From Salinivibrio sharmensis (GTDB taxonomy: Bacteria; Pseudomonadota; Gammaproteobacteria; Enterobacterales; Vibrionaceae): a DNA stretch of 64,000 nucleotides. Within the stretch, counting starts at the first letter, position 1. Each line of letters begins with the position of its first letter. Made by a program: the position numbers and the translations under genes. Positions 7,848 through 17,281 of this stretch are shown here, one piece after another. Where the stretch lies: NCBI RefSeq assembly GCF_001995985.1, contig NZ_MUFC01000004.1, forward strand, positions 1 to 64,000. The letters run 5' to 3'. The notes under the pieces are model-generated. The model did no database searches and was not told where the DNA came from. It was given only the letters and a program-made list of their open reading frames with translations.

Positions 7848-10076
7848 ATGAAGCTCAAATACAAAATGCTAGTTAGCTTACTGGGTGTGGGTTGCCTCCC
7901 CGCTTTGATCATTAGCTTGCTTGCTCTTCATACCGCCTCGTCGTCACTCGAGCATCAAACGTTTAGTCAGCTTGAAGCGTTGCGAGAGGTAAAAAAATCA
8001 GCGGTCACACGCTATTTCCAAACCGCCGAAGGGCAAATAATTACCACCGCGGAAACCCCTTCCGTGTCCAAGGCCATGGCCAGCATGATTGATGCCATGG
8101 AGACACTTCCTTCTCGTACCGCCCAAACACGTTCACAACTGGCCAGCTATTATCAACGTCACCTCATTGACCCACTTGATGCGATCAGCACAAAGGCACT
8201 CCCTGCGGCGAGGGATCTGGTGAACAACTTAACGCCACAAGCGGTGGCGCTACAACAAGCTTACTTAATCGATAACCCTCATCCCGTGGGGAAGAAAGGC
8301 GCCTACCAAACCAGTGGCCAACTACCTGGGTACGATCAAGCTCACCAAGCCATCCATCCCTATTTACGTGATGTTCAGGAAAAGTTTGGCTACTACGACA
8401 TCTTTATGATTGAAGCAAACCAAGGCCACATCCTTTACTCCACCTCCAAAGAACTTGATTTCGGCACGTCGCTAACAACGGGTCTGTTTAATACCTCGGG
8501 CCTGGCCGACGCTTTCCGTCAAGCGAAAACCTTAGCGGATGGCGATACCGTAATTATTGACTTCTCGCCCTACACCGCCTCGAACAACGCACCAGCAGGG
8601 TTTATGGCATCGCCGATTTATCACAATGGTAGCGTGATTGGCGTGCTCGCCTATCAATTCCCGATCGATAAGCTCAGTGCCATTATGGCGGAGCGAGATG
8701 GACTGGGAAACACAGGCGAAACCTATCTCGTTGGCCCTGATAACTTGATGCGCTCAGACTCTTTCTTAGATGCCGAGCATCGGTCGGTATTCGCCTCATT
8801 CATGCACCCCGCACAAGGCCGCGTTGAAACGCTTGCCGTTGAGCGTGCGATGCAAGGCGAAATAGGCATTGATGTCATTAACGATTACAACGGTAACCCT
8901 GTGCTCTCTGCCTACGCCCCCCTAACGGTCAGCGGGCTTAGCTGGGCAATCATTGCGGAAATGGACGTCAAAGAGGCGTTTGCAGCACTCAACGAACTAC
9001 AAGGACTGATTGTCACCGTGTTAGTGATGGCGGTGTCGACGATCGCAGTCACTGCCATTCTGTTAACGCGTTCGATTACCCGCCCAATCGGTGGCGAACC
9101 GGCTGAGATGGCCAAGATAGTACAAACGATTGCCGACGGCGATCTGAGAGTAAGCTTTGATGCTAGCCCCAACGCAACGGGGATCTATCGCTCCATGCGT
9201 GCGATGGCAACAAACCTCACGACCATGGTATGTGACATTATTGGTGCCACTAACCAACAAGCTGCTGCCGCTGAGCAGCTGTCCTCGTCAAGTGTGCAAA
9301 CGCTCACTAACTTTGAAGCGCAAAACGCGCGTACAGAGCAAGTGGCCGCTGCGATGGAAGAGATGACGGCGACTGCCAATCAAATTTCCTCCAGCTCCGC
9401 CTCGACAGCGGATGCCACCGAAAAGGCGCGTTCTCTTATCCATAGCGGAGACCAACAAGTAACCGAGTCTGTCGATGCGATGCAAGATCTTGTCACGCGT
9501 CTCAATCACGCCAAAGAAAAAACGGATGCGCTCGGGCAAAGCGCTGAGGATATCTCCAGCATATTGCAAACTATTGGCCAAATTGCTGATCAAACCAACC
9601 TGTTAGCATTGAACGCTGCCATCGAAGCAGCACGCGCGGGTGAGCAAGGTCGCGGCTTTGCCGTTGTCGCCGACGAAGTGCGAACGCTGTCACAAAGCAC
9701 GCAACAAGCCACCAGCGAAATCACACAGCTAATAGACAACCTTCAGCACAATTCTAGCACCACGACGCAAGCTATCTCAGAAAGCGCAACGACCGCCAAC
9801 CATGTGTCGGAACGTGCAGAAGCCAGCTTATCATCGCTCAAACAAGCGGTGAACGCTGTAGACGAAATTGCAGACATGGCGATGCAAATGGCCAGTGCCT
9901 CAGAAGAGCAGTCTCTCGTGGCAACTGAAATCAATCAGAACTTAGAAGACATTAACACCATGACCGGTGAAAACCGTCAAGCCATGGACCAAATCACCCA
10001 AGCCACACACAACCTCAGCGAGCTGTCTCATACACTAAAAGGTCACACGCGAAAATTTCAGTGCAAACAAGCCTAA
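7848..10076 (+). CDS. Methyl-accepting chemotaxis protein with large periplasmic sensor
   Basis: Transmembrane chemoreceptor of 742 aa. Order of parts: membrane helix (about 7-28), periplasmic sensing region of some 350 residues compatible with a double-Cache fold, second helix (about 384-406), HAMP (RSITRPIGG onward to about 460), then the cytoplasmic coiled coil with the CheA/CheW-contacting tip [37 protein letters not shown] around residues 577-617. Polar Gln/Glu/Ser-rich flanks provide candidate methylation sites. The ligand cannot be read off. GAGGTGAGATC precedes the ATG; monocistronic. Confidence 0.95.
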   Translation: MKLKYKMLVSLLGVGCLPALIISLLALHTASSSLEHQTFSQLEALREVKKSAVTRYFQTAEGQIITTAETPSVSKAMASMIDAMETLPSRTAQTRSQLASYYQRHLIDPLDAISTKALPAARDLVNNLTPQAVALQQAYLIDNPHPVGKKGAYQTSGQLPGYDQAHQAIHPYLRDVQEKFGYYDIFMIEANQGHILYSTSKELDFGTSLTTGLFNTSGLADAFRQAKTLADGDTVIIDFSPYTASNNAPAGFMASPIYHNGSVIGVLAYQFPIDKLSAIMAERDGLGNTGETYLVGPDNLMRSDSFLDAEHRSVFASFMHPAQGRVETLAVERAMQGEIGIDVINDYNGNPVLSAYAPLTVSGLSWAIIAEMDVKEAFAALNELQGLIVTVLVMAVSTIAVTAILLTRSITRPIGGEPAEMAKIVQTIADGDLRVSFDASPNATGIYRSMRAMATNLTTMVCDIIGATNQQAAAAEQLSSSSVQTLTNFEAQNARTEQVAAAMEEMTATANQISSSSASTADATEKARSLIHSGDQQVTESVDAMQDLVTRLNHAKEKTDALGQSAEDISSILQTIGQIADQTNLLALNAAIEAARAGEQGRGFAVVADEVRTLSQSTQQATSEITQLIDNLQHNSSTTTQAISESATTANHVSERAEASLSSLKQAVNAVDEIADMAMQMASASEEQSLVATEINQNLEDINTMTGENRQAMDQITQATHNLSELSHTLKGHTRKFQCKQA

Positions 10077-10108
10077 TTGAGCGGCATAGCGTGCTCTGAG
10101 TACTAATC

Positions 10109-10134
10109 GCACTGACTTTGTTCAAGGTCAGTGC
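10109..10134. terminator. Hairpin between chemoreceptor and yebC-family gene
   Basis: GCACTGAC (10109-10116) pairs with GTCAGTGC (10127-10134), and the stem extends inward by three more pairs to a GTTC loop. No T-run follows, so it is either a weak terminator for the chemoreceptor or a leader structure for the next gene. Confidence 0.5.
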
Positions 10135-10210
10135 ATTTGCTGGTGCAAAGGATCACTCTCTTGGTAGAATCAACCCGTTTCTGCGTAAGCGTTATTAAGA
10201 GAGATTCCGA

Positions 10211-10930
10211 ATGGGACGAAGTTTTGAAGTTCGTAAAGCGTCAATGGCGAAAACCCAGGGCGCGAAAATTAAGGTGTATTCAAAGTACGGTAAAGAGATT
10301 TACGTCTGTGCTAAAAATGGCGGCTCGGACCCTGAGAGCAACCTATCACTGCGTCGTTTGATTGAGAAAGCGAAAAAAGATCAGGTTCCAGGCCATGTGA
10401 TCGACAAAGCGCTCGATAAAGCCAATGGCACAGGTGGCGAAAACTATGAAGTGGCGCGTTATGAAGGCTTTGGGCCTGGCAGCTGTGCGGTGATTGTTGA
10501 TTGCTTAACCGATAATAACAGCCGTACTTATATGGACGTACGCCAGTGCTTTGTGAAAAACGATGCGAAAATCGGCACGCCGGGTGCGGTATCTCATATG
10601 TTTGAGCACCAAGCCGTTTTCCAGTTTAAGGGAGATGATGAGGAAGGCACGCTTGAAGCCTTGGTCATGGCTGATGTGGATGTGTCAGACATCGAAGCAG
10701 ACGAGGGTGTGATTACCATTTTTGCCCCTCACACAGAGTTTTTCAAAGTGAAAAATGCGCTAAGTGACTATCTTGGCGACACGCCGATTGACCTTGAAGA
10801 GATCACCTTTGTGCCTCAAATCGACACTCAGGTCAGCGGCGAGGATGTTGAACGTTTTGAAAAGTTCCTCGATATGCTTAACGACTGCGACGACGTCCAA
10901 AATGTCTACCACAACGCAGAGCTAATCTAA
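10211..10930 (+). CDS. YebC/PmpR family regulatory protein (YeeN-like)
   Basis: Cytoplasmic TACO1/YebC-family protein, 239 aa, normal length. The family marks are MGRSFEVRK at the start, the block [28 protein letters not shown] (about 45-75), RYEGFGPGS and the ending DVQNVYHN. The sequence is nearer to the YeeN branch than to canonical YebC (which begins MAGHSKWANI). Family members have been described as DNA-binding regulators and, more recently, as factors easing ribosome stalling at proline stretches; which applies here is open. Its own hairpin is shared at the 3' end with the convergent tetR gene. Confidence 0.9.
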   Translation: MGRSFEVRKASMAKTQGAKIKVYSKYGKEIYVCAKNGGSDPESNLSLRRLIEKAKKDQVPGHVIDKALDKANGTGGENYEVARYEGFGPGSCAVIVDCLTDNNSRTYMDVRQCFVKNDAKIGTPGAVSHMFEHQAVFQFKGDDEEGTLEALVMADVDVSDIEADEGVITIFAPHTEFFKVKNALSDYLGDTPIDLEEITFVPQIDTQVSGEDVERFEKFLDMLNDCDDVQNVYHNAELI

Positions 10931-10940
10931 GCACAAGAAC

Positions 10941-10967
10941 TAAGCGCCATGTCATCATGGCGCCTTA
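10941..10967. terminator. Shared hairpin terminator between convergent yebC-like and tetR genes
   Basis: TAAGCGCCATG and CATGGCGCCTTA pair around TCAT with one bulged base. It ends on the stop codon of the minus-strand gene and lies 11 bases after the plus-strand stop, as expected of a bidirectional terminator. Confidence 0.65.
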
Positions 10968-11555
10968 TCGCTCACCCAGTTGCGTGAGTAGCATTTGCGA
11001 AAATAACGCCCAGTTTTGACGAAATCTATCGTCCCCCTGCAATACATAACTTTGCAAACCAGCACCAAGGAAAAAGGCATCCACGACACGAATTGCCGTA
11101 TCAATCTGATGCTGCGGAATCTTCCCCCGATAAAAATACTCAATCGCACGCGTGTATTCCGTTAAACCATGTTGAGAAAAACGCTGAATAGCGACCCTAA
11201 ACTGTTCATCAAATAAGGCTTGGGTTGTAAAGCTATACATCGCTTTCATCGCATAAGGCTCACATTGCATGGTGAGGTACAAGGTATCCCCTGTCACTTC
11301 GAGATAACTCTCAAAATCATCAAAATTTGCAGGCTCGGCCACGGCAAGAAACATAGAGATTAATTCATCAACCGCTGCATATTTGACGGCATCAAGGTTG
11401 TCAAAATGATGATACAACGCCCCTTTGCTAATCCCGGCTTTCTTCCCTAGTTTTGTTGCCGTTAACGCAGCAAGCCCCTCATTTCCAACAATTTCTAGTG
11501 TTGTCGAAAGAATGTGTTGGCGCATAGCACGCGACGCAATTTCGTTTTTGTTCAT
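10965..11555 (-). CDS. TetR family transcriptional regulator
   Basis: DNA-binding repressor-type protein of 196 aa. The N-terminal helix-turn-helix reads LTATKLGKKAGISKGALYHHFDNLDAVKYAAVDELI (about 32-68), the standard TetR_N layout; the remaining helices are the ligand domain and carry no recognised signature. The ATG at 11555 starts at MNKNEIAS, just before the domain; upstream codons are low-quality. It is divergent from a solute-binding protein gene, with a palindrome (11605-11616) in the shared region, so it most likely represses itself and possibly that neighbour. Confidence 0.88.
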   Translation of the reverse strand: MNKNEIASRAMRQHILSTTLEIVGNEGLAALTATKLGKKAGISKGALYHHFDNLDAVKYAAVDELISMFLAVAEPANFDDFESYLEVTGDTLYLTMQCEPYAMKAMYSFTTQALFDEQFRVAIQRFSQHGLTEYTRAIEYFYRGKIPQHQIDTAIRVVDAFFLGAGLQSYVLQGDDRFRQNWALFSQMLLTQLGER

Positions 11556-11604
11556 CGTTTTTTGATCAAAAAGTGAAAGTCCAAATGAAAAAATAAAACA
11601 TACC

Positions 11605-11616
11605 GAATGTTCATTC
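11605..11616. promoter_or_regulatory. Candidate TetR-family operator
   Basis: Palindrome GAATG-TT-CATTC 50 bases upstream of the tetR start, in the divergent region. A matching half-site (CCGAATG) recurs at 11647-11653. Short two-fold symmetric sites of this sort are usual for TetR regulators; binding is inferred. Confidence 0.5.
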
Positions 11617-11780
11617 AAATTTTTCCGGATAAAATGTGACCGATAACCGAATGATTTTTCAGCACGAGAGGCTTGAGGCGAAAATGGTGGAAAGGCAGGT
11701 GTTGTAAAATAACAGGTCAAGGTTCGAAGACAGGGGCAAGTGCAGTAGCTACAATTAAGAAGGGAGATTCTAATAGGGGT

Positions 11781-12527
11781 ATGAAGCGAACAATGAAACG
11801 ATTGTGGACGTTACTGTTAATACTCACCATGACTTTGCCTGTCAGTGCGAAAAGCACATTTGTTGTTGGTGTGCAGAGCTTTTCCCAGTATTACCCCTAT
11901 TCGGCGTATTCCAATCGCAACTATTCTGGGTTTAATCGTGAATTACTGGATATGTTTGCTAACGAATACCACTACCGTTTCGTTTATAAAGCGCTACCGT
12001 TGAGAAGGCTCTACCATCGATTTGTTGACGGTGCGGTTGATCTAAAATATCCAGACAGCCCAGCATGGAGTCCAGAGTTAAAGAAACGTGTAAAGGTGAC
12101 ATACAGTGATCCCGTAGTCAGTTATATCGATGGCGTGATGGTCATCGACCAAAACTATGGCCAGCCATTGGATAAGCTTAATTTCCTAGGTGTGGTGGCC
12201 GGTTTCACCCCGCAGCCCTACCAATCGCGAATCAGCACCGGGAAAATTCGCGTCGATGAGAGCTATAAATATGATTCACTGTTAATGAAAGTCATCAGCG
12301 GGCGCATCGATGGCGGCTATGCCAACATTGATGTTGCACAGTTCTATCTTGATCAGATGGGGCTGAAAAAAGGGTCGGTCAAATTTGATGACACCCTTCC
12401 CCATGTGAAAGGCACACGTCACCTTTCCACCATCCACTACCCAAAACTGATTAACGAATTCAATCAGTTTTTAGCCGATAACCAAGAACAAATTAATGAG
12501 TTAAAAGCGCGTTATGGGCTGGAGTGA
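11781..12527 (+). CDS. Periplasmic solute-binding protein (type 3-like)
   Basis: Secreted protein of 248 aa. A signal peptide is clear: KR-rich start, LWTLLLILTMTLPV core, and cleavage after VSA. The mature part resembles small family-3 extracellular solute-binding proteins (FVVGVQSFSQYYPYS at the start, then the GFNRELLDMFA block where amino-acid binders typically have GFDVDLA). No permease or ATPase gene is adjacent, so it may serve a distant ABC transporter or a sensor. ATG at 11781 (GGGG close upstream) or at 11793 are both possible. Divergent from the tetR gene. Confidence 0.72.
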   Translation: MKRTMKRLWTLLLILTMTLPVSAKSTFVVGVQSFSQYYPYSAYSNRNYSGFNRELLDMFANEYHYRFVYKALPLRRLYHRFVDGAVDLKYPDSPAWSPELKKRVKVTYSDPVVSYIDGVMVIDQNYGQPLDKLNFLGVVAGFTPQPYQSRISTGKIRVDESYKYDSLLMKVISGRIDGGYANIDVAQFYLDQMGLKKGSVKFDDTLPHVKGTRHLSTIHYPKLINEFNQFLADNQEQINELKARYGLE

Positions 12528-12624
12528 TTGAGATTAAACGCTTCCTTTCAGGTACCAGTGTTGTATACTCGACGCGCCATTTCAGGCAGGATGAGTCGGT
12601 TGAATCAGTTAGAGAAGAGTTGCT

Positions 12625-13125
12625 TTGCGTAATCAGCTTATCAGTCTAGATTTGTTTTATGCCATTGAGCACCTTATGCCTGGGAAGCGCACTGTCGCGT
12701 TATTCCGTCGGTCAGTTAAACACCTCCCCGTGACCACTTTGGCGCTTACCCATTACGACTCCGCGGCGGGGCTTCAGCTCGCATTATTCCGTCATTGTCG
12801 TAACTATGTGGCGTTCACACAAGGCAAGCCCATTTCGCCTGATTTTGATTTCTCTGGAACTGCCGAGCAAATTTTGGCGGCCGAATCAGTCATGAAGGCT
12901 TTTATTCGTGGTGCGTACTGGTGGGTGGAGTACCATATGAGCCTTTACCGTGACGATTGGAGCCAAGAGCAATCGCAACGATGGCTAAAAGATCTGCGCT
13001 TGCTCGTTCAGGTGATCATAGGTATTGGGAATTGTACCAATGCTGAATTTTTAATTACCCACCGTGGTCCGATTCAGGCTCTCACTTACGACACTCACCT
13101 CGAACCTTTTCTCACCAGCTATTAG
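12625..13125 (+). CDS. Conserved protein of unknown function
   Basis: A 166-aa protein I do not recognise. It is soluble, mostly helical by composition, rich in aromatic residues (AYWWVEYHM near residue 94), and has no signal peptide. The start is a TTG at 12625 with AGAAGAG upstream; the first in-frame ATG (12676) would give 149 aa. A TATACT hexamer at 12564-12569 could be its -10 element. It lies between a solute-binding protein and a lipase on the same strand, with gaps of about 100 bases either side, so operon membership is not evident. Confidence 0.6.
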   Translation: MRNQLISLDLFYAIEHLMPGKRTVALFRRSVKHLPVTTLALTHYDSAAGLQLALFRHCRNYVAFTQGKPISPDFDFSGTAEQILAAESVMKAFIRGAYWWVEYHMSLYRDDWSQEQSQRWLKDLRLLVQVIIGIGNCTNAEFLITHRGPIQALTYDTHLEPFLTSY

Positions 13126-13245
13126 CCACCGCGCGAGAGGCGCTGACAGATAGGCCGCCTCTTAGGCAACAATCGCAAATGGGTTTCGCTATTTCGTCAC
13201 GTTTATTCGCTAGCCTAGGCGAAAGATGATGATTCAAGGCGAGCC

Positions 13246-14097
13246 ATGAAACAATTAAAGCGCTATCAATACGAGCGGTACGCCATTCTCTGTCGAGCCT
13301 CTTATCCCGCGCATTTCAATCATACAGAGTACGGCTTTAGCCCTGGTGGACGACGAGATATCTATGATCGCTGGGGACGCTGTATTATTCGCGTGCTCTG
13401 GCGCGATGATGACGATGTGGTGGTGGTGTTTCGCGGCTCACAAACCGCGTGGGACTGGCTGGTTAATTGTGCGTGTGGACCCAAGCAAATACGAATCGGC
13501 AATGTCAGGTGCTTTGTGCACTGGGGATTTCATTATCTGCTTACGCAAAAAAGCTTACCGTGGCAACAGCACAAACGTCGCTATCAATCGATGACCACCA
13601 GCCAGTTTGCTGATGTCGCACAAGCGGCGGATATGGCTTCCTTAGACGGCGATACGGTGCTCGATAAACTCTGCTCCGCCCTCTCGCCTTTGGTCCAGGC
13701 CAACAAAAAGGTCTCTTTTATTGGCCATTCATCGGGCGGCGCAATGGCAGTCATTGCCGCCGCGATGCTTTATTCCTCCATGGGACAGGCAATTAAGCGC
13801 ATCGTCACTTTTGGCCAACCGGCTGCCGGTATGTGGCGCTTTAACCGACACTATCCCTTTCATACCAAAACGTATCGTATCTGTTGTGATGTCGACATCA
13901 TTACCTTTTTACCCGGCATTCCTTTGCTGTATTGGCATGTCGGTCGGCTTCTATGGCTACATGAGAACAAAATCTATACCGACACGTCGTCAGTGATTCG
14001 CGTGCTCCGGGTTTTATTTAGCTGGCTCGCACGCCCTATCGCGTATCATTACATGGATAAATACATCCGACGCAAAGATTACTTTGACCAACACTAA
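13246..14097 (+). CDS. Class 3 lipase family protein
   Basis: Alpha/beta hydrolase of 283 aa in the Lipase_3 family. The nucleophile elbow GHSSGGAM carries the catalytic Ser (near residue 165); VVVFRGSQTAWDWLVN (about 63-78) is the oxyanion-side block typical of the family, and VTFGQPAAG with VDIITFLP supplies the region of the catalytic Asp. There is no signal peptide or lipobox, so it is predicted cytoplasmic unless exported by a non-Sec route. The substrate (lipid ester) is inferred from the fold. AAGGCGAGCC precedes the ATG. Confidence 0.82.
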   Translation: MKQLKRYQYERYAILCRASYPAHFNHTEYGFSPGGRRDIYDRWGRCIIRVLWRDDDDVVVVFRGSQTAWDWLVNCACGPKQIRIGNVRCFVHWGFHYLLTQKSLPWQQHKRRYQSMTTSQFADVAQAADMASLDGDTVLDKLCSALSPLVQANKKVSFIGHSSGGAMAVIAAAMLYSSMGQAIKRIVTFGQPAAGMWRFNRHYPFHTKTYRICCDVDIITFLPGIPLLYWHVGRLLWLHENKIYTDTSSVIRVLRVLFSWLARPIAYHYMDKYIRRKDYFDQH

Positions 14098-14282
14098 TTG
14101 GCCTGTGCCAACCAATACGTGATCTTGATACCAGCTTCCTTCACTGTCCCAAGATTGTCACCCAGTAGACACCGCGTTTTCATATTGCCTCGCCACACTT
14201 TCGGCCGACTTGGCGTTGCTCGTTGCGGAGCATCGCTTTCGCCTAAACATCAATACAATAACGAACAGAAAGGAAAATTGTC

Positions 14283-16154
14283 GTGAGCAAGCATATTGAC
14301 CAACGTCCGCTGGATGCGGAACCCGAATTCAACCGTTTTATTGACGCCGCCGTGAGCCGTCGCCGCTTTTTACAAGGCGCAGGCGCGGCAAGTACCGTCG
14401 CTTTTTTCGCCGCTAACCCAGTTGCAAAGGCTGTGGCTGGCAGCTTGAGTAAAAGTGAATTACTCGGTTTTAAAGCCATCCCAACCTCGACGGCTGACAC
14501 CGTCACTGTGCCCGAAGGATACAAAGCGGAGGTACTGGTATCATGGGGCGATCCTATCTTTGCCAATGCCCCCGCCTTTTCGCAGCAAAACGATGCCAGC
14601 GCCCAAGCACAACAGTTTGGTGACAATAATGATGGCATGACATTTTTCCCTCTCGCCAATGATCGCGCCTTACTCGCCGTCAATAACGAGTATATCAACG
14701 ATGAGTTTCTGTTTACGCACGGCGGTAAAAACATCTCAGCCGATGATGCGCGTAAATCACAAGCAGCACACGGCGTCTCTTTGGTCGAGCTAAAAAAAGT
14801 TGATGGCCGCTGGACGGTGAACCCGCAAGGGCGCTTAAACCGTCGTATTACCGCGTATACGGAGATGGCAATGACAGGCCCAGCCGCCGGCCATTCACTG
14901 CTTAAAACCGCAGCTGATCCCTCGGGTAAAAAGATCCTCGGCACCTTTAATAATTGTGCCAACGGCGAAACGCCTTGGGGCACCTATCTCACCTGCGAAG
15001 AAAACTTTAATGGCTATTTTGCCAGCGAAAAAACCGTGACCTTGGGTAAAACCTATCAGCGCTATAGCATCAGCGATACCGATTGGGGATACGACTGGTA
15101 CAAACACGACGAGCGCTTTGACGTCGCCAAACACCCCAATGAGCCCCATCGCTTTGGTTGGGTGGTCGAAATTGACCCTATGGATCCCAACTCAACCCCG
15201 AAAAAGCGCAGTGCACTGGGCCGCTTTAAGCACGAAAATGCCGCGCTAACAGTGAATGATGATGGCCATGTCGTGGTATATATGGGCGATGATGAACGTG
15301 GCGAGCACCTGTATAAATTTGTCTCTGACGGAAAATACGATCCGAGTAAAGGTAGCGCTAATCGCGATTTGCTCGAAAACGGCACCTTATATGTCGCGAA
15401 ATTTACTGGCAGTGACGACGAGCTAAAAGGCCAAGGAGAGTGGTTAGCGCTCACCTTTGGCAAAAATGGCCTGACCCCTGAAAACGGCTTTCCCGACCAA
15501 GCCAGTGTGCTCATTTTTGCCCGCGAAGCCGCGACGCAGGTGGGTGCGACCACCATGGATCGTCCTGAGTGGGTCGCCGTGCACGCCGACAACAAGCATG
15601 TTTTCTGCACCCTCACCAATAACAAGTACCGTGGCGTGAAAGACAGCCAACCATTAAATGCGGCCAACCCACGCACCAAAAACCCGTATGGCCATATTAT
15701 TCGCTGGGCACCAACCCAAGGCGATCATACTCAGGCGACCTTTGAGTGGGACATCTTCGTGATGGCCGGTCACCCTGAGAAGCAATCTGGGTTAATGGCA
15801 GGTACTGATAACATCAACAAAGACAATATGTTCAACAGCCCAGATGGTATAGGCTTTGATCGTGCCGGTCGTCTTTGGATTCAAACCGACGGTGATTACT
15901 CCAACGAGGGTGACTTTGCGGGCATGGGCAATAACCAAATGCTATGTGCCGACACGCAAACGGGCGAAATTCGTCGCTTCCTCACTGGCCCCACCTCGTG
16001 TGAGATCACGGGACTGACCTTCACTCCTGACTCACGCACCATGTTTGTGGGCGTGCAACATCCAGGTGCCCACTTCCCTGCCGGCGGTGACGCCATTCCT
16101 CGCTCTTCGGTCATCATGATCACCAAAGAGGACGGTGGCGTAATCGGTACTTAA
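14283..16154 (+). CDS. PhoX-family alkaline phosphatase (DUF839), Tat-exported
   Basis: Predicted periplasmic/secreted phosphatase of the PhoX family, 623 aa. The N-terminus has a twin-arginine signal, SRRRFLQGAGAASTVAFFA (about residues 20-38), meaning export of the folded, metal-loaded protein. Family landmarks include TYLTCEENFNGYF, GRFKHENAAL, YMGDDERGEHLYKFVS and DGIGFDRAGRLWIQTDGD. Characterised PhoX enzymes bind Ca and Fe and release phosphate from many organic esters; whether this copy responds to phosphate starvation is unknown, and I see no clear Pho box in the 185-base upstream gap. Starts with GTG after AAAGGAAA. A strong terminator follows. Confidence 0.88.
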   Translation: MSKHIDQRPLDAEPEFNRFIDAAVSRRRFLQGAGAASTVAFFAANPVAKAVAGSLSKSELLGFKAIPTSTADTVTVPEGYKAEVLVSWGDPIFANAPAFSQQNDASAQAQQFGDNNDGMTFFPLANDRALLAVNNEYINDEFLFTHGGKNISADDARKSQAAHGVSLVELKKVDGRWTVNPQGRLNRRITAYTEMAMTGPAAGHSLLKTAADPSGKKILGTFNNCANGETPWGTYLTCEENFNGYFASEKTVTLGKTYQRYSISDTDWGYDWYKHDERFDVAKHPNEPHRFGWVVEIDPMDPNSTPKKRSALGRFKHENAALTVNDDGHVVVYMGDDERGEHLYKFVSDGKYDPSKGSANRDLLENGTLYVAKFTGSDDELKGQGEWLALTFGKNGLTPENGFPDQASVLIFAREAATQVGATTMDRPEWVAVHADNKHVFCTLTNNKYRGVKDSQPLNAANPRTKNPYGHIIRWAPTQGDHTQATFEWDIFVMAGHPEKQSGLMAGTDNINKDNMFNSPDGIGFDRAGRLWIQTDGDYSNEGDFAGMGNNQMLCADTQTGEIRRFLTGPTSCEITGLTFTPDSRTMFVGVQHPGAHFPAGGDAIPRSSVIMITKEDGGVIGT

Positions 16155-16200
16155 CCCTTCGTCGTCCAATGCTCTAAGCCTTACTTTGTTAAGACAGCTC

Positions 16201-16225
16201 AGCCCTTGCCAACGCAAGGGCTTTT
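16201..16225 (+). terminator. Intrinsic terminator of the phoX-like gene
   Basis: AGCCCTTG and CAAGGGCT arms around CCAACG, followed by TTTT, 47 bases after the stop. Confidence 0.88.
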
Positions 16226-16290
16226 TGTAAGTTTACGTTTTATTTTGTCTAATAACGGGGCAGAATAGCGCCAAACTTGCTGGGACAATT

Positions 16291-17214
16291 ATGGGATCGA
16301 TCGTGTTATCTGAGTTAAAAAACATCGCCCAACTGTTGGTCGAAAATAAACTGCTGACCACCATTGGGGTTATTGTCGTTGTCAGCATTATTCGCCGCCT
16401 TATCCTACGTCGTATTCGCGGCGATAGTAATTTTCTCAGTGAGGACCAGCGTAAGTGGATGTCTCGCACAAAAAACGGAGCATTTAGTACACTGCTGCTA
16501 TTCTTGTTCCTGTTTTGGAATACCGAAATCAGTGAGTTCGCACTTTCACTAACCGCTATTGCGGTGGCTGTCGTGGTGGCATCCAAAGAAATTATTTTGT
16601 GCTTTACCGGCTCCATTCAACGCGCTAGCTCACGATCATTTCGCATCGGTGATTGGATTGAAGTGGGTAACTCTCGTGGGGAAGTGATCGAGCACAACTT
16701 GATGGCCACCAAGATTCAAGAAATAGACACCCATCATGGCCACTACTGCTATACAGGAAAAACGGCAACATTACCGAACAGTTTGTTTTTTACCACCACG
16801 GTCAAAAACCTCAATTTTATGAAGCGCTATGTCTATCACCATTTTCATCTGGTGATCCGTGGGGATATTAACCTTTATCCTCATATCCCTGCATTATTGG
16901 CCAGAATTGACGATCACAGTGAAGACTTTATGGATATTGCTCGGCGCTACAATCATGTTATTGAACGTCATGCTGGTGTCGACCTTCCCGGCCCCGAGCC
17001 TCATATCTACCTATCTCACTCGGAAACCGGTGAACAGTTGGTACATGTACGCTTGTTTTGCCCTACAGAGCGCGCCGCTGAATTAGAGCAGCTCATTCGC
17101 GAGGATGTGATGACACTTTATTGTGAAAAGCTGCTCCCCGCCGCCGATGGCAAGCTGAGCGAAAAAGCCGAGCTACCAGCAACAGAGGCGGCCACGCCTT
17201 CACCCCCCGCTTAA
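16291..17214 (+). CDS. Mechanosensitive ion channel family protein (MscS-like)
   Basis: Inner-membrane protein of 307 aa. Two or three hydrophobic helices (about 22-40, 68-85, 88-108) are followed by the MscS beta domain, seen in FRIGDWIEVGNSRGEVIEHNLMATKI (about 119-144) and ATLPNSLFF (about 158-166), then a C-terminal alpha/beta region and a Pro/Ala tail. The TM3 pore helix is less Gly/Ala-regular than in E. coli MscS, so conductance may differ. Role: relief of turgor on hypo-osmotic shock, in keeping with an ectoine-accumulating cell. GGGACAATT precedes the ATG. Confidence 0.88.
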   Translation: MGSIVLSELKNIAQLLVENKLLTTIGVIVVVSIIRRLILRRIRGDSNFLSEDQRKWMSRTKNGAFSTLLLFLFLFWNTEISEFALSLTAIAVAVVVASKEIILCFTGSIQRASSRSFRIGDWIEVGNSRGEVIEHNLMATKIQEIDTHHGHYCYTGKTATLPNSLFFTTTVKNLNFMKRYVYHHFHLVIRGDINLYPHIPALLARIDDHSEDFMDIARRYNHVIERHAGVDLPGPEPHIYLSHSETGEQLVHVRLFCPTERAAELEQLIREDVMTLYCEKLLPAADGKLSEKAELPATEAATPSPPA

Positions 17215-17223
17215 TGTAAATAA

Positions 17224-17248
17224 AGCGCTCGTGGTTATCACGAGCGCT
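17224..17248. terminator. Hairpin between convergent mscS-like and mgtE genes
   Basis: AGCGCTCGTG and CACGAGCGCT arms (10 bp) around GTTAT. There is no good T-run on either side; position between convergent genes supports a terminator role. Confidence 0.6.
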
Positions 17249-17281
17249 ATTCACTGAGTAACGCAGCACACCCGATAAACC

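Noticed and set aside
14243-14983. 246-codon open frame on the minus strand
   Set aside because: It lies fully antisense to the phoX-like gene, has no family features or ribosome site, and mirrors the codon bias of the real gene.
15062-15679. 205-codon minus-strand open frame
   Set aside because: Antisense to phoX-like coding sequence; no start signal or recognisable product.
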